Source: Cantharellus purpuraceus
Taxonomy: Eukaryota > Basidiomycota > Agaricomycetes > Cantharellales > Hydnaceae
Direction: 5' to 3'
Assembly (NCBI GenBank): GCA_025174535.1
Contig: JALBUN010000008.1
Location: 186,001-250,000 of the forward strand
Length of the DNA stretch: 64,000 nt
The notes beneath the pieces are model-generated. The model searched no databases and was not told the DNA's origin. It saw only the letters and a program-made list of their open reading frames with translations. The position numbers and the translations under genes were made by a program. Of the stretch, positions 22,281 to 36,570 are shown piece after piece; positions within the stretch are counted from its first letter, which is position 1; each line of letters starts with the position of its first letter.

Positions 22281-22890
22281 TATAATCGCCGTCATCGTTA
22301 TCACCACCCCTGATCCTGATCCTGATCCTCAATAATCAATCCCGCTGGCGTGGCCGTTAGCGGCGGCAGGGCTTGGCTCGTTTCATGGTGATGATGATGA
22401 TATGAACTGGCATGGTCGCTCGCTGTGTTTCTGCTTTCACTTTTGTTTCTCTTTTTCCCTTTTGCTTTCTGCTATCTTAATCTTTTTACGTCACTTTTGG
22501 TGTTTTTTTTCCAGGAACGAGCAAAGGGGCTCGTCCATCTTTATTCCCCCTTTTTCACCTTTACGCACCCCAAGGCACATATACTAATTAATGTTACCCG
22601 TTATGCAGATTTATGAAATTCACCCCGTCCAAACCCCCACCAACCCTCTCCCAAACAATCCTCCTCACCTTACTACAATTTTTTCTTCCGTCTTTCATGT
22701 TCTATGCTGTGTTTGACGCTTGATCGATACTGTAATGGATGTAATTCGGACCCAATGGAGTCTTGTTTTCTCACGGATGATGCACGGGGATGAAAGAATT
22801 CAGGAGCAGCCATTGTATCGTATCGTATCGTACGCTATTATTGCACACACAGTATCTGAGAGACCATCCGAACTAGTACCGCCACCCCAC
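22281..22890. other. Convergent 3' region
   Basis: Lies between the stops of the transcription factor (+) and actin (-). It begins with cctgat hexamers (22310-22330) and is then T-rich. It should hold both 3' untranslated regions. No gene seen. Confidence 0.5.
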
Positions 22891-24618
<1,728 letters not shown>

Positions 24619-25380
24619 TATATTCAATCGAGGGGATTAATGTGGTTGGGTTAAAACGGGCGAAAAAGCTAGACGACGGTAGTCCTTTATCAGTGAAATC
24701 AAGTTTGCTGCGAGATGCGGCGGCGTAGGTGGTGCTGAGGCTGTGAAACCAAGTGAGGCGCCCGCTGTCGTCGGAGTTTTGCCTGCTGCGGCACTGACCG
24801 CAGCCGATGTTGCGATGTCGAAACCACAGTTTTAAGGTGGATTATGAGTCTTCAGTTTGTGTCGAATTCTTGCGATGCACTTGCTCACAGGCACATGAGA
24901 CTCTGACAATATGGCATCACCTATGCGTTATTTGAACCCAAATATGCGGTGTGTAACCCTGCTTACTATTCACTGTGCCCAGACAGATTGGTTCCCCAAT
25001 CACTGGAAATCCGTGCCATTGCACGGATACCGTAGGCGGTCTAGAAGTGTTTTAGCGAGTGATCTGGTCGCCGTTTGCTCGGGAAACGGATGGAGCGGCG
25101 AATATGTCAGCGGGTCAATTCCCGTTGTGCACCATTCCCGATACTTTGCATGTACAACTTCGATATCTAAAAATCTGCAATGACTATCGGCTGAGATGCC
25201 AAAGAAACGTCATTCCCAGTGCCAGCGTAGATGCAGACTTAAGGAACCCACTGGTCTCGAAGGCTTGTCACAGTGCTTCAGCATTATATTACAACTATCG
25301 ACTGATTCTTACTAGGAAAACGGAGAAGTCGTTCTATCATCCGTGGGGACCCACTTATAAGTCTCAAAGTCGACCTATTA
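24619..25380. other. Intergenic, actin promoter side
   Basis: Upstream of actin and downstream of the degenerate DUF6533 copy D, both on the minus strand. No gene recognised. Confidence 0.4.
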
Positions 25381-26560
25381 CTACGCCTCAACGTTTGCAC
25401 CAATACCGTGCAGAATTTTTACCTGAGCATCATCGGCCTCTGCCTCTGTTGCTGGAATATCCCAGTCCTCAGGCACGAACCCCTTCCGCGATGTATCGAT
25501 TTCGACAGGTGCACCTGCGTGCAAGTCGCAAACTCTGCTATAACGGCGTTGTGCATCCTTTGGGTCGCCGCACGGCAACTTCCAATGGGGATCATATGTA
25601 AACCCTAGGAGGTGTTGGCATTTGGGTGTGCGTTTCGCCTTGGAGGTTGATGACACGAGATTCGGTCAAATAGCATCCGCAAACCTCACCTGTTCTGCAC
25701 AAGTGCAACAGCATTGAGAATGATACGCTTTAAGATAGGATCGGAGGAGCAATTCTGATAAATATTAGCACTATGCGCACATTCAATATCTAGTACGCTT
25801 AGTTCGCAATAAGCAAAGAGTGGGAACTGAAGCATACGTTACCGGTGGCCGGATTGTCGTAGCAACAGTTGATCGGCACGAACCTGGCGCTCTATTCATC
25901 GAATGGATTTCATGGAGACTTATAGATGTCAGAATCCAAAGCCATCAGAGCCGGTAGATGAAAGGGTGACGGCTGATCGTCTATATTTTCTACAAGTGCC
26001 GAGTGTACCGAAGAGTGCCACAGCAGCCACCATTGGTCTAACAACACGACCCCAACATTGTTGATGAGTGACTGAAAGAGGGGAATAAGTGAAGCAACGG
26101 ATACACTTCCACGTGTTTTACGTCTAATCAATCATATGAGCATATTGGCTAAATACTGTATGCTGGGCTCACATTGTATTACTATAATGTTGATATGCGC
26201 TCTGATGATCTTACACTCATCTAAATTTCCATTGGCTGTGGCGTGCGTCTGGGATGCAAGTTATAGAGATTCTACGTGGGAACATACCTGCATCTGAAAA
26301 CAACCGAGAACCGCCAGTCTATTGTGATTAACTGCATACGTTCGTGTTAGCATAAAGCCTGCAAAATCTGTGTCGTTAATGACATTGTTAGCCAAAAGAT
26401 ATCATCATTGTCTTGAATTCTGCTGAAGGGTAGAAAATGAAGAGCGATCTCAAATTGAGGCATTGCGCGTCCTGGTTTGAGATATGATCCAACGTTCCAA
26501 GAGATTCCTATACTCACCATGAGGTGTCATCTATGTGAGCTGCATCCTGACAATGATGGA
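25381..26560 (-). pseudogene. DUF6533 membrane protein, copy D (truncated, degraded)
   Basis: Aligns to copies A-C by eye. Minus-strand segments read GFMLTRTYAVNHN (family GLLLARAYAVT) near 26340, and MVAAVALFGTLGT near 26020 (family VVVVVTLASTLGT). A tail with ATQRMH-like codons and APVEID at 25381-25660 matches the tail of copy C out of frame. The splice layout survives, including ttag|AC|gtaa at 26122-26123. The first exons with the DUF6533 core are not found, and stops or frameshifts break the rest. Its upstream limit is approximate. Confidence 0.65.
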
Positions 26561-27068
26561 ACGAAACCTGAAGTGATGTGTGTTCTAAAATTGCGAAAAG
26601 TGCGAAAGGACCTCTAGCAAGGCGAGAGGTGTGGGATACATAGCATTAGAGTTCTGGCGATAAGTGCCTAGCTGGCATGGAGGGCGCGCCGCTGCTTACC
26701 ACCCTCTCCTTTCCTTTCCTCGCCTCCAATGATATGTAGCGTGATTGGTGCACAGAGACAAAGGTAATTGCGCAATTCTTGGATGCGTGCGCTTTGGAGG
26801 TGCATTCATGTCGGTCTTCGTGTCATGAGATCGCTCGAGATGTAGTGCATGAGGGGAACTTGGGGTCAGTCTGAAGTACTTTAACGTCTCCCTCGGCTCT
26901 TCGAATGTGCCCCAAAACCTAGAATACCGCCAAGTACGATGAAGTCCTTACACACGACCCACGGGAACCGTCATGAGAGTGCCTCAAATCACATCGTTTG
27001 TATTTTCAAGCGAACCGGCAGATTCAGACCAAAGGCTAGGAAAAGAATGTATTTTTAGACTCCTGATG
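26561..27068. other. Spacer between DUF6533 copies C and D
   Basis: No N-terminal exons of copy D are visible here and no other gene is recognised. Confidence 0.4.
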
Positions 27069-28761
27069 CTATACCTCCATGGTGAGTGCAGCATCCTGTA
27101 GCTGGGCTGAATCTTCCACCACAGCGATGTCGCCCTCTGTCTCCGCCGTATGCATATCTGGATCGGGTACGACCGTATCCCATGATGTCTCGGTTTCGAC
27201 AGGTGCATCAGGGTATGAGTCGCCAAACTCTTCCATAACGGCGTCGTGCATCCTTTGGGTGGCTACGCGGAAAGAGATCGTAGGTAAGCCCCATGAGGTA
27301 TCGGTATTTGGGCGTGTATTTTGCCTTTGGAGGTCGAGGTGAAAGCGACAAATGATGACGGTAGACAAGCTGTATATACTATGAGGGATGTCATATACCC
27401 CTGGAGCCTGGCTCTGGCTCACCTGGTTTGAATAGGTCCAATAACGGTTTTAATGAAAGGCTGTATTTTAAGCTGTAGGGGCAACTCAACAGACATCAGC
27501 ACTTACGCACCCTCGAGGTCTAATGTGTGTGATGAGCACTAAGCTGGGTGTAGAGTTGATAAATTGACATTACCAAGGGTAAGATCGCGTCAGCGAGTGT
27601 AATAGTTAGCACGAATCTAAGAAGTGTCAGCACTGTATTTATCCGGGATCAACACGGCTGAAATACCCAAATCTCAGAAGACCTGATTTGAGACGTATAT
27701 TAGAATTGGTCCGCGATGGAGGTCGTGACTTACTTTGCTGAGCCAATAAATGTGTCAGCGATAGCTTGTCCCATGTTGATCGTTTGTATATCCTCCAGGT
27801 TCCCAGCGTGCTGGCGAGTGTCACAACAACCACTACTGCGTCAAACAACATGCTTGCGATTGTAGTGATGTCACCGACTGAAAGAGGCGAATCAGTTAAG
27901 TGAAGGATATGGCTTTCGCACGTCTTACATCTAATGGATCATTATGATAAGCACATGTAACAGATGTCGTATGGTGTCCTTACAATCTGATAGTGTTGAG
28001 TCTCCCCTTGGTGGCGCCACACTGATTGAAACTGGTCTCTATCTTTCACGGGTATTTATCATTGATAAGCAATGTCGAAGAAACACGAGAGCATACCAGA
28101 TTTGGCAGAAGTGTGCAGAAACCGAGAACGATAAGAACTGCCAACACAAGTCTTTTGCGATCTGTAACGGCATATGCTCGTGCCAGCAAAAGTCCTGCAA
28201 AATCCGTGACATTTAACAACCTTTGGATGTTCAGATGAGGTCGCTACCTTGAATCCCAATGAGAACCAGGGCGCACAATACATCTCCCAAGTCAAACAAT
28301 GCATTGCATGTCCTTGCTTGGTGTAAGGTCTTGTATTTGAAGAAACGTGCTTGAACTTACTGCATTTACAAAACGTCAAATTGTTCAACGAAAGTTATGG
28401 ATCATAGCAAACCTGAAACGATGTGTGCACAAGGCGTTCAACCACTCCTAGCGAGAGTTGAACCAGTGTGGAATACCGAGCTAACATATAGAGAGTTGCC
28501 CCCAATTTGAATTTCTTTGGCCAGATAAATTCAACTTCGCGGGAGAGCGTTAAAAGAGTATCATATACGATGAGAGCTATTTCGAGAGGTCGTTTCTTAG
28601 CTTAAAAATGGATGCGAGGCATAAGCTCACCTAGAGTAGCTATATGGACGTAGTTGGAGACCGTACTAGTGAAACAAACAATTTCACTCATGCAAGTTCC
28701 CAGTGTGAGAGGCAACTTACTTTTCCGATAAGATTGTGGCCTGTTCCGCCTGAGACGACAT
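27069..28761 (-). CDS. DUF6533 domain membrane protein, copy C
   Basis: Paralogue of copies A and B on the opposite strand. It starts MSSQAEQATILSE at 28761, then has TVSNYVHIATL and the DUF6533 core ALIVYDTLLTLSREVEFIW with FKLGATLYMLARYSTL. Later come CNALFDLGDVLCALVLIGI, GLLLARAYAVTDRKRLVLAV, MLFDAVVVVVTLASTLGTW and GFVLTITLADAILPL. The tail begins LSTVIICRFHLDLQRQ, is rich in acidic residues, and stops at TAG 27069. All exons are open if the 2-nt exon (27929-27930) and a 16-nt exon are used. Only short stretches match A and B closely, so this copy is older than the tandem pair. Function unknown. Confidence 0.72.
27929..27930 (-). other. Putative 2-nt microexon in copy C
   Basis: Minus strand: ...ATC AGA TT|gtaagg (53-nt intron) ccattag|AT|gtaaga (51-nt intron) tttcag|TC GGT GAC. 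Joined codons are TTA TTC GGT GAC. Leaving AT out gives TTT CGG TGA. Confidence 0.62.
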
Positions 28762-28849
28762 GGTAATGGAAAGATGAACGGCGAGGTGTAACGAGTGGAC
28801 TATTATGTCGAGAGTTAGAGTACGGTATTGGCAAAAAGTGACAAGAGAA

Positions 28850-28867
28850 TTATACATATATATACAC
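28850..28867 (-). promoter_or_regulatory. TATA-like box of DUF6533 copy C
   Basis: Minus-strand run tgtatatatatgtata about 95 nt upstream of the ATG at 28761, the same spacing as in copies A and B. Confidence 0.48.
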
Positions 28868-31110
28868 TGGAACTCTGAACAGCGCCAACTGTATCTACAC
28901 CATCCTGATCAACAAGAACAACATCACGGCAGTAGTCGTACCACTAGCCGTGATATCCGCTCAGGTGTGGCGCCGTACGACGTGGCTCTGCAGGTTTGTT
29001 CCGAGATGAACCTAATTCCTGACTGTCAGGAAATATACCTTAGTAAAACCATTAGACTCTGGAACAAGATACCCTATCCATGCAAAGAGGACAGGCTAGC
29101 GAATACGTGAACATGTGCCTGCGCATGCACTGGCGATGTTGAGCTCGGACATAAAATGCTTATGGCAAGGCAGGATTCTACGAGTTTCCTGTACTTCGGA
29201 GGCTGACGGAAGCCGCGGAACGGGCAGTCGGGCAGGCAGTCGCTACATAAACTCGAAGCGAGATAGTTGTTTCATTAGGCCCAGTGTGAATAGACAGAAT
29301 AATTGAATATATAATACCTAGTCAGCCAGTCTTACTGTGTTGTTTTTACATTGTTTGTCATGAACATTGAAACCTTCAGCCATTGGATCCACAAAGAACA
29401 ATGGCAGTGCTCGATGATAGTTCCGTATTCAAGATTCTGGTAGCCTGACGTTTCATCATGAATACACAGTCAGGAGCAACCTGCAGTGTTATACAGTAAG
29501 AGACTGCAGTGATATTTCGACCTGTAGATAGAATTAGTTCCCTCATAAGCGGGACCAGCCAAACTTACCGTACACTCATATGAGCGCAAGCGCAACAATA
29601 CGATCGCGGCTAAGAAAGTCGTAGAAATCGTGTCATTAGCGGTATAGCAGTTGTCGAGGACGCGATGGACAGTATAAGAGGGGGAACCGGACACATGGAG
29701 TGAATTAAATTATCAGATCTGGCAAACGTGGCGCTGGACACATCACAGGGAAAAGGCCCATGTGATCAAATTAGAAAATATTTATATGATACATATATGC
29801 ATTGTAATCTTACCGGAGCGAGTTAGAATGAATTGGAACGCGAGGATGAGTAGCAGATTGACGCGGCCAGTGCCTGTGTTGCCTTGCCTTTCTCCAACCG
29901 CGTTGTGTTTCATGTTCAACAAGTGATCCTTTATATATTCTATGGCACTGGTCTAGTGGGCACAAGTACGGCGGCAAAGCCGCGTGAGAACATTTTTGGC
30001 GCCACAATCGAATTTCATGCACCGCCTTACTCTGCCATTTGACGTAACTTGATCAACTCGGTGCTTTCACGACGGAAATCGTGTCTGATAACCTTTCTAG
30101 CAATGGTGTTGGCACTCAACCGGAATTTGATCGTATAGCCTTCAGACACGAAGAGTTTCTGTGACCTCCGTACCATGACGTAATTTTCCACATAAACTCG
30201 GAAGATGACCACTCGTTAAAGATGTGGCATAGTCGCGCGTGTTCGCCATTCAAGTCACTCCCAGCCTCAAGCATTCGCGCTAGCGGAGCTGCAGGCTGGC
30301 TGCCCCTTCACGCTAGATCGTCGCATGGAGCTACGCATGATCGAATGTTCTCGGTGAATTGGCCAGGCCTTGTTTGATTGCTAAATGTCAGTCTCCTCGA
30401 ATCACTCTCGTACACACAACTTCGACACTTCTCCAACTGTGCGCACAAGAAAAGAATGCGGGATTATACTCAACAAACTATGGCGACATTTGCGTTGCTA
30501 GCGTCTCATATGCCCCACTGCTAAGGCTTTAGTGGAAGCCGACAGGCAATCTGGCCCTTGTCTGCTTTACGAGATCCCAGGGTTTGGATGTCGGCGCACT
30601 ACAAATACTAAAGGAACACATCGGCGGTGGACGCAGGTTCGCCATTATATCGATGAGATCTTGCCAAGCAGCGTGAGGGAAAGGGCTTATTCTGTTGGCT
30701 TTGAAGTGCTCAAGACGGATCTTGAGCGAACCATTCGACTCAGTAGTCTGAGCCATCACCTCTAGCTTCTTCAGTGGGCCCATTGAGTCTGAAGGAGGTA
30801 AGCGGTTAGCCGTTCATTGATAATGTGATAGGTGCAAGGGAAAAGGCACAACAGGAATGCCATGGACTCGTCAATGCCATGGGCTGCTCCCGCTACTTAT
30901 ACTGCATGCATCAGATGGCGATGACAGCAAAGGCCTCCAGACATCTAACTGTCGAGGTCAAGCACATGAACTTTGACCTAGGTCCAAACATTTTACTCTA
31001 TTCCGCTCACGGACCTTGCACAATAGTAATAGGTGGTATTCGTTACATCTGTTGCAGCGTAAAAACCCATATTCCGTCGCAAACCACAAACCTCAGCTAA
31101 AGAACATGCC
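28868..31110. other. Gene-poor stretch
   Basis: No family recognised. Minus-strand frames near 29470-29694 and 29810-30022 contain a hydrophobic run (TTFLAAIVLLRLRS; NLLLILAFQFIL) and a TATATAAAGG motif at about 29932, so a decayed or short membrane protein gene is possible, but I cannot build a model. Confidence 0.3.
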
Positions 31111-32246
31111 CTCAGATGGGCAACGCTGCCAACTCGTTCAGGGTCCAGTATTTTCGCATGTTTTCACCCTTTAGATCATTTCTAATGAGAGGAAAGCTGT
31201 TAGGAGGGGTGCATGTAATAGAGCAGAAGCGATGGGGAACATGGAGAGGTGATACCATAGGCAAGACAAGGACTCACACTTCTTCATCCAAATGACGCGC
31301 CAATACATCGCCAAACCCATCTAGACACGCACGGAATTCTGCTGGGGAATATGATGAAGGGGAAGCACGAAATCGCGCAACGAGTGCAGAGAGGGCGTCG
31401 AGTCCTGTGGTGTAAATGAGAGCAATGTCATTGGGACATATCACACCATTAAAGTAAGAGGTTTAACACAGTGGTAAGTAAGCGGCAAACTTAGTCTAAA
31501 GTGATGAAGTGAAACTGACCGTCGTGGATCTGCTTATGCGAGTTGCGATGTTGCTCGTTATTCCCGAATGCTGGCATCTTTTTCGCCAAGAATGGGAAGA
31601 GGTAAGCCTATAATCAATATCAAATTGTGGAAAGCCACCAGGTTATGGTTAGTCGATGTATTACACGTCTAAGAAGGTCTGACCTCTTCGATTCCGTGAT
31701 GTGCTTCGAGGTCTGTCAGGGGAAGAACAATCAATCAAAACATGCCGATTTGTCTAATCGAATAGGTTTGAAGGGAAGAGAACATCACTCACGCTTCCGA
31801 AAATCCATCGCAGTCTGAAGAAACGTCGTCACCGACATCGCCCTGTCATTAAACGAGCCATCCGCGAGCTTTATAACCATCCACAACCATTCATGGAGAA
31901 CCCGGTGACAATAAATCGGCTGCAGTCAGTACTACGTGCAACCTCTCCAACTTGAAGGCACATACCGCATAGAGTTGATCATCTATCAAAGTAAAATTGG
32001 AACGACAAAATCAGTTCCAATATATCATGCGATACGCACAGAGAGGACAAGGAGATCACACATTCATACTTCAGATATTCATGGAACTCCTGCATGCGAG
32101 TAGCTAGCTATGTTGAATTTTCGCGCGTGAGTAACTACGTTTACACATCTTCCTTCTACCCTCAGGAGACTTACTTGATTGAATTTTCTATCCTCAGCAG
32201 ATTCGCGTGAAGACGGTGATGAGCTTTGGTTTGAAGCTGCTGCCAT
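31111..32246 (-). CDS. Hemerythrin-like (HHE) domain protein
   Basis: A four-helix bundle protein that probably binds a di-iron centre, about 174 residues. Exons from ATG 32246 read MAAASNQSSSPSSRESAED, then FHEYLKYEC, LADGSFNDRAMS, HLEAHHGIEEAYLFPFLAKK, NEQHRNSHKQIHDGLDAL, HLDEEVFPLI and finally GENMRKYWTLNELAALPI with TGA at 31111-31113. Conserved metal ligands are visible: H in FHEY, HHGIEE, H-x3-H in HRNSH, H in IHDG and HLDEE. Seven short introns were placed by phase. These proteins in fungi are mostly uncharacterised; roles in oxygen or metal handling are only inferred from the fold. The ATG is the first in frame. Confidence 0.85.
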
Positions 32247-33095
32247 AGTTTGGCCTTGAGCCCGAACGAAGTGCCAATGCCGCAAGGACTGCCTCAATTG
32301 AACTCCCCGGTGATGAAGTGACAAGCGTACTATGGTAGAGTTGAATGACCAAAAATGAGGAGTGCTAGAGGCCAGGCGTGGTTTTATAACAGTGTGGCCT
32401 CACGGTGGGAAGCCCGGACCAGTATTAGTGATGACGTTATTGAACAGTTGTCATCTCCCGTGACAGAACGACCGGCCACGCTGATAATGAAATAAGGACC
32501 TTGCTTGGTAAGTGCGGTATAAGCCCTGTGCAACTGATGTAAATATTGTAGGTGATTCGTAACGGAAACTACATAACATTTTATCTGGCACGTTACATAA
32601 AGTTTGTATGCTTCCATTTTGATTAGAGTGCGACACTGTACATGTCCGAGTCGAATCATTGCAACGTCTTCGCCGAGCCTGAGGCTTGATGTATGACGCA
32701 TTGACTGACCGTTTCGTAACCTTCTAAGTGTTAAGTCATACAACATTGGTCAGACATAGCTTCGGTGGCTTGCACAACGTCTGAACTCTGAATTTATTGA
32801 AGAATTTGCTTGCCTTGAAAAGAAAGCTGGGAGGCCCACCCAGGACGTGTTCCCCTGCCACGTATGTCTGATATTCGACTGTACATAGCCAGCTCTTTTG
32901 AGCACCGCTCATGTACTGATTTGGTACACATTTCTAGATTTAGATGTCCAACTAAGTCTGCTTATAAGTGCGTCATGCATAATTGGTCATGCACAGGTTT
33001 GCCTAATATAGCCTGTCCAACAAATCTGACATATGGTACATAGTAGTAGCTCATCTCATCAAGTACATGGTTATGTAGAAGTTTCAATTTAGATT
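32247..33095. other. Intergenic
   Basis: Between the hemerythrin-like gene start and the stop of the carboxylesterase, both on the minus strand. A 120-codon minus-strand frame (32384-32746) has no recognisable features. Confidence 0.4.
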
Positions 33096-35269
33096 TTACA
33101 GTTTCGGCTTTACCTTTGTGTTGTCTTTCGGGCTCTCGATCACCTCTGCCAATCTCTCCATTTCTGTCCAGCGTGCGTCCTTTGTCCAGGCTACAGTGCC
33201 ATCTTCTTTCAAGGTCAACATCTCATCCACAGGCCGAGGAGATCGCTTTCGAATTACAACGATAAATTTAGTATGTGGGTCGAAGTGATATGAAATAACT
33301 CACTCTACTTTCGGCTTCTATGGTTGCGGAATCGATGGCCGTCAGCCAATTACGGGCAATAGTCGCTTGCTCTGGTGTTAAAACGTTCTTACGAATCGTC
33401 CAAAGTGCACGGTCTGTCCCATGGGTGACGTACCCTTGAGATAAAAGTCAATCACATGTAGCTGTAAGATACCAGGAAAGCTTGCCTTTGGGACGCATCT
33501 GCGGGGGTGTCCAACGAATTTCGTACCTGATGACTGGAAATCCGTGCTTTCGAAGGTCACGATGAAGTAACCGTACTGGCAGGTGAACTTGTACCAGTAA
33601 AGCATAAAATGAGTAATCCAAACTGAAAATCAAGCCCAACACGCTCACCCTGTGCATCACTCAAAATTCTACCATACAACTTGGCATATGCCTCCCTTCC
33701 CGCGCCTCGCGGGAGGCTCTCATACGCACCCACCAACTTCTTCACCACATCACCGGGATAATACCTCCTCAGATTCTCTTCCATATCCCTCGGTCCACTT
33801 ACTGGGTCCGAGAGCGAGTAGACAAACCACTCCTCCGTGAGATCACCCACCACTACACTGCGAACGCCTTTCGCCTTCAACGCCTTTGCAAACCCACCAC
33901 TCGCTTGCCATTCCATCTCTCCCTTGGTGCCGTCTGCATTTCTTTCTTCTTTGGGAGGAAGGAATGTGCCATCAGATGTACCGCGGAATGTGCCGTGTGC
34001 GACCAGGGATTCTATGCGTGTGCAGATGAGTGAAGCAGGAACGAGTTCCGGGTTTTTGAGCACCGAGAGGGATGAGCGGGAAAAGGGGTCAAGGTTGAGG
34101 GAGGTGAGGAGAGCATTGTATTGAGCACGGAGCTCGGCTGGTGTCTTGGGGTTGGTGCTAGGAATTTAGATTGTGGGTGGGGAGAATGAAGGAAGAGGTT
34201 GTGGATAACGCACATGATTGCGTTTGACTGGAGCTGTGCTCGTTGGAAAGGTGAGCTTACGCCCGGGGGGAGAAGTGTAACATGGTGGAGTAATTGATGG
34301 ACAGAATGTGCACCAGCTGACAAGCCCGTGAGGCAAACATCACTTGGATCCCCTATCAAACGCTTGTTCATTCCAAGAGTGCAGCGAATACAGTATAATT
34401 CACCTCCGAAAGCTGCTATATTGTCGCGAACCCACTCCAAAGCCAGCCATTGGTCTTTGAAGCCAAAATTTCCTGGGATCTTGGGATCGTCAGAAGCCAG
34501 AAATCCAAATGCCGACAATCTGAATGACAATTTGATGACAAGTTTCATTGGCATTCGCGTATGTAATTAGCATGAGACACACCTATAGCCAGGATTTACA
34601 TAAATTTCCTCTCTTTCTGCGGCGACATATTGTGCTTGGATATGTGGTAATCCAAATTGGAGGAAGCTGAAAGACAAATCCATATAGTGCACCTAAGATC
34701 GCTTAAATACCCATACCCGCCATGGATGTATATCTTCACAGGAAAACCTTTCTTAGCGGGGAACGACGGCGGAACCACAATGTTGAGGAAAAGCCTTTCA
34801 TAAAAACGTGATCTTCCTGCTGTGAGGTCAGGACGATCATTACGAACGGGTTTTCTGTTGGTTTTCCAAAGCCAAGCCTATCCTTTGGATTTCCGCCACC
34901 CGATTGGCCATCATTCATCGGCTGCACAGCATCTTTGCTGAGAATCAGTAACTTGTTCGATAAAGGGACTTAAATCTGGTCCTACATAATGTCTCGTGGA
35001 TATAGTCCTTATCTTCATATTGATATCCACTGCTCGGCAACGGCTCAGGGTCCTCAAACCGCTTCGGAGGCAGCGCAAAAGGAACCTCTGCAGAATTGGG
35101 CTTTGGTTTCAGAGACACAGAGCACACCGGTCAGATACATGAGAATACCGAGAAACACCGCTGCTCCGTTCAAGGCGCGCCCCCCAGTAACTTTGCCAAA
35201 GCGGGTCGTCACCGGGATCCTTTTACCGGTCTGTTTGAGTTCCTCAGAAATGAGGACCTGGCGAGGCAT
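33096..35269 (-). CDS. Type-B carboxylesterase / lipase (alpha/beta hydrolase)
   Basis: Hydrolyses ester bonds in small substrates. From ATG 35269 (MPRQVLISEELKQTGKRIPV) the exons give VPFALPPKRFEDPEPLP, then IVVPPSFPAKKGFPVKIYIHGG (oxyanion region), LSAFGFLASDDPKIPGNFG with DQWLALEWVRDNIAAFGG, and the nucleophile elbow LTGLSAGAHSVHQ, where S is the active-site serine. Near the C-terminus YVTHGTDRALW carries the likely catalytic histidine. It ends KDNTKVKPKL with TAA 33096-33098. About ten introns; length roughly 550 residues, normal for the family. No signal peptide is seen, so it is probably intracellular. Substrate unknown. Confidence 0.88.
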
Positions 35270-35927
35270 TGCTATGAGTAACGTGCGGTGGTGTGCGAAT
35301 GCAGTGTGAACCGGCGGGCTGAGTTGCTTATTTAAGATTGGGATCTTCTTATCCTTTGAATTACCTCGTTGTTGCGTCACTGATAGAACCGTACCACGCT
35401 CGAGTATAGTGAACACAATTTAGCTAAGATGAAAGCCGAAAGCAATAGGCATACGTGGTTATACACTTGTGGTAAGAAGCTGAGTTAGGTTGCCGCTCGG
35501 CTCACTTACGGCTGGAGATACACTGATCGGCTCTGAATTGTTTGCAGAAAAGCTAGTCACCTGAACTGTGTGGCAGTTAGACTAGGTAGTAATGAAAGTA
35601 ATAACATAAAACTAACCTCAGTCTTGAGTCAGCGAAGACTGAGGAATCTCGAATGAGAACTGTTCGAGCTATATAGTCAAAACTTCGGGCGTTCCATACC
35701 TATGTCACGATCCACATGATATGCATACATTCTAGCCGTTGTCGAATATCGTGGACCGTAGTGGACCACATATGCTTGTCGTCCCACAACATGAATGGAT
35801 AGTATGTTTTACCATCTTGAGGTCCATATTTTGAACAGAGGTGCATTCACCTTAATTTTCTATCGGCTCGGCACGGAGCCCACCATTTAGGTGGAGCACG
35901 CCTAATCCTCGGTCGCAGTAATTGAAG
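35270..35927. other. Divergent intergenic region
   Basis: Holds the promoters of the carboxylesterase (-) and the tail-anchored protein (+). No gene seen. Confidence 0.4.
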
Positions 35928-36570
35928 ATGGATTCGCCAGCAGACACAAAGATACAACCCGATGTCCCAAAGCTCAGCGAGGCTCTGAAAGTCTTATCGG
36001 AGGAACTCCCTCGGATCTCCAACTTGGAATCGACCGCGATTCTCAGTGTACTACAGGGCGTACAAGATGAACTCTGTCGAAGTGTTAGCGCGCAGAATGA
36101 ATTGCATACATTGCTGGATAGCAGACTTGCTCGGATACAAGATACATTGACCGCTCTCGAAAATCGCATCGGAAAAGTAGAGCAACCGGGTGTTTCTTTG
36201 GATCATGCACAAGACGATGTGAGCAGCGACAGACAAACGTCAATAAAAGTCGATGATCAAGATGAGTCGTGAGCAGATCGGACATGTTTAAATAATTAAC
36301 AACTCACTTTTTATAATATCAGAAATTCAATCATCACTGATACATATCTGTCTTCTGGTTCCAACCCTGCTATGATATCCCCAGGATACATCGATCCATC
36401 AAAGTCCAGAGCTCAAGGTAGCTAAGCTACCATTGACGACAGTCAGACCAACTCTCTTACCATATGACCTAGGTCAATTCGGCATCTTACAAGGCGGATC
36501 GGGCGCTATGTTGATAATCATTGTGTCATTTGTTCCGATACTTGCCATTTTATTCTACTCTGAATCGTAA
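35928..36570 (+). CDS. Tail-anchored coiled-coil protein, unrecognised
   Basis: Three exons (35928-36268, 36323-36417, 36473-36570) join in phase to 177 residues, with introns of 54 and 55 nt. It starts MDSPADTKIQPDVPKLSEAL. The first half is a helical, heptad-like region (ELPRISNLESTAILSVLQG, LHTLLDSRLARIQDTLTALE) and the C-terminus is one hydrophobic helix, AMLIIIVSFVPILAILFY, followed only by SES. That is the layout of a tail-anchored membrane protein facing the cytosol. No family recognised. Confidence 0.7.

Noticed and set aside
27640..27720. Frameshift in copy C before its last membrane helix
   Set aside because: It disappears once a 16-nt exon and a 50-nt intron are recognised; the joined frame reads GFVLTITLADAILPL.
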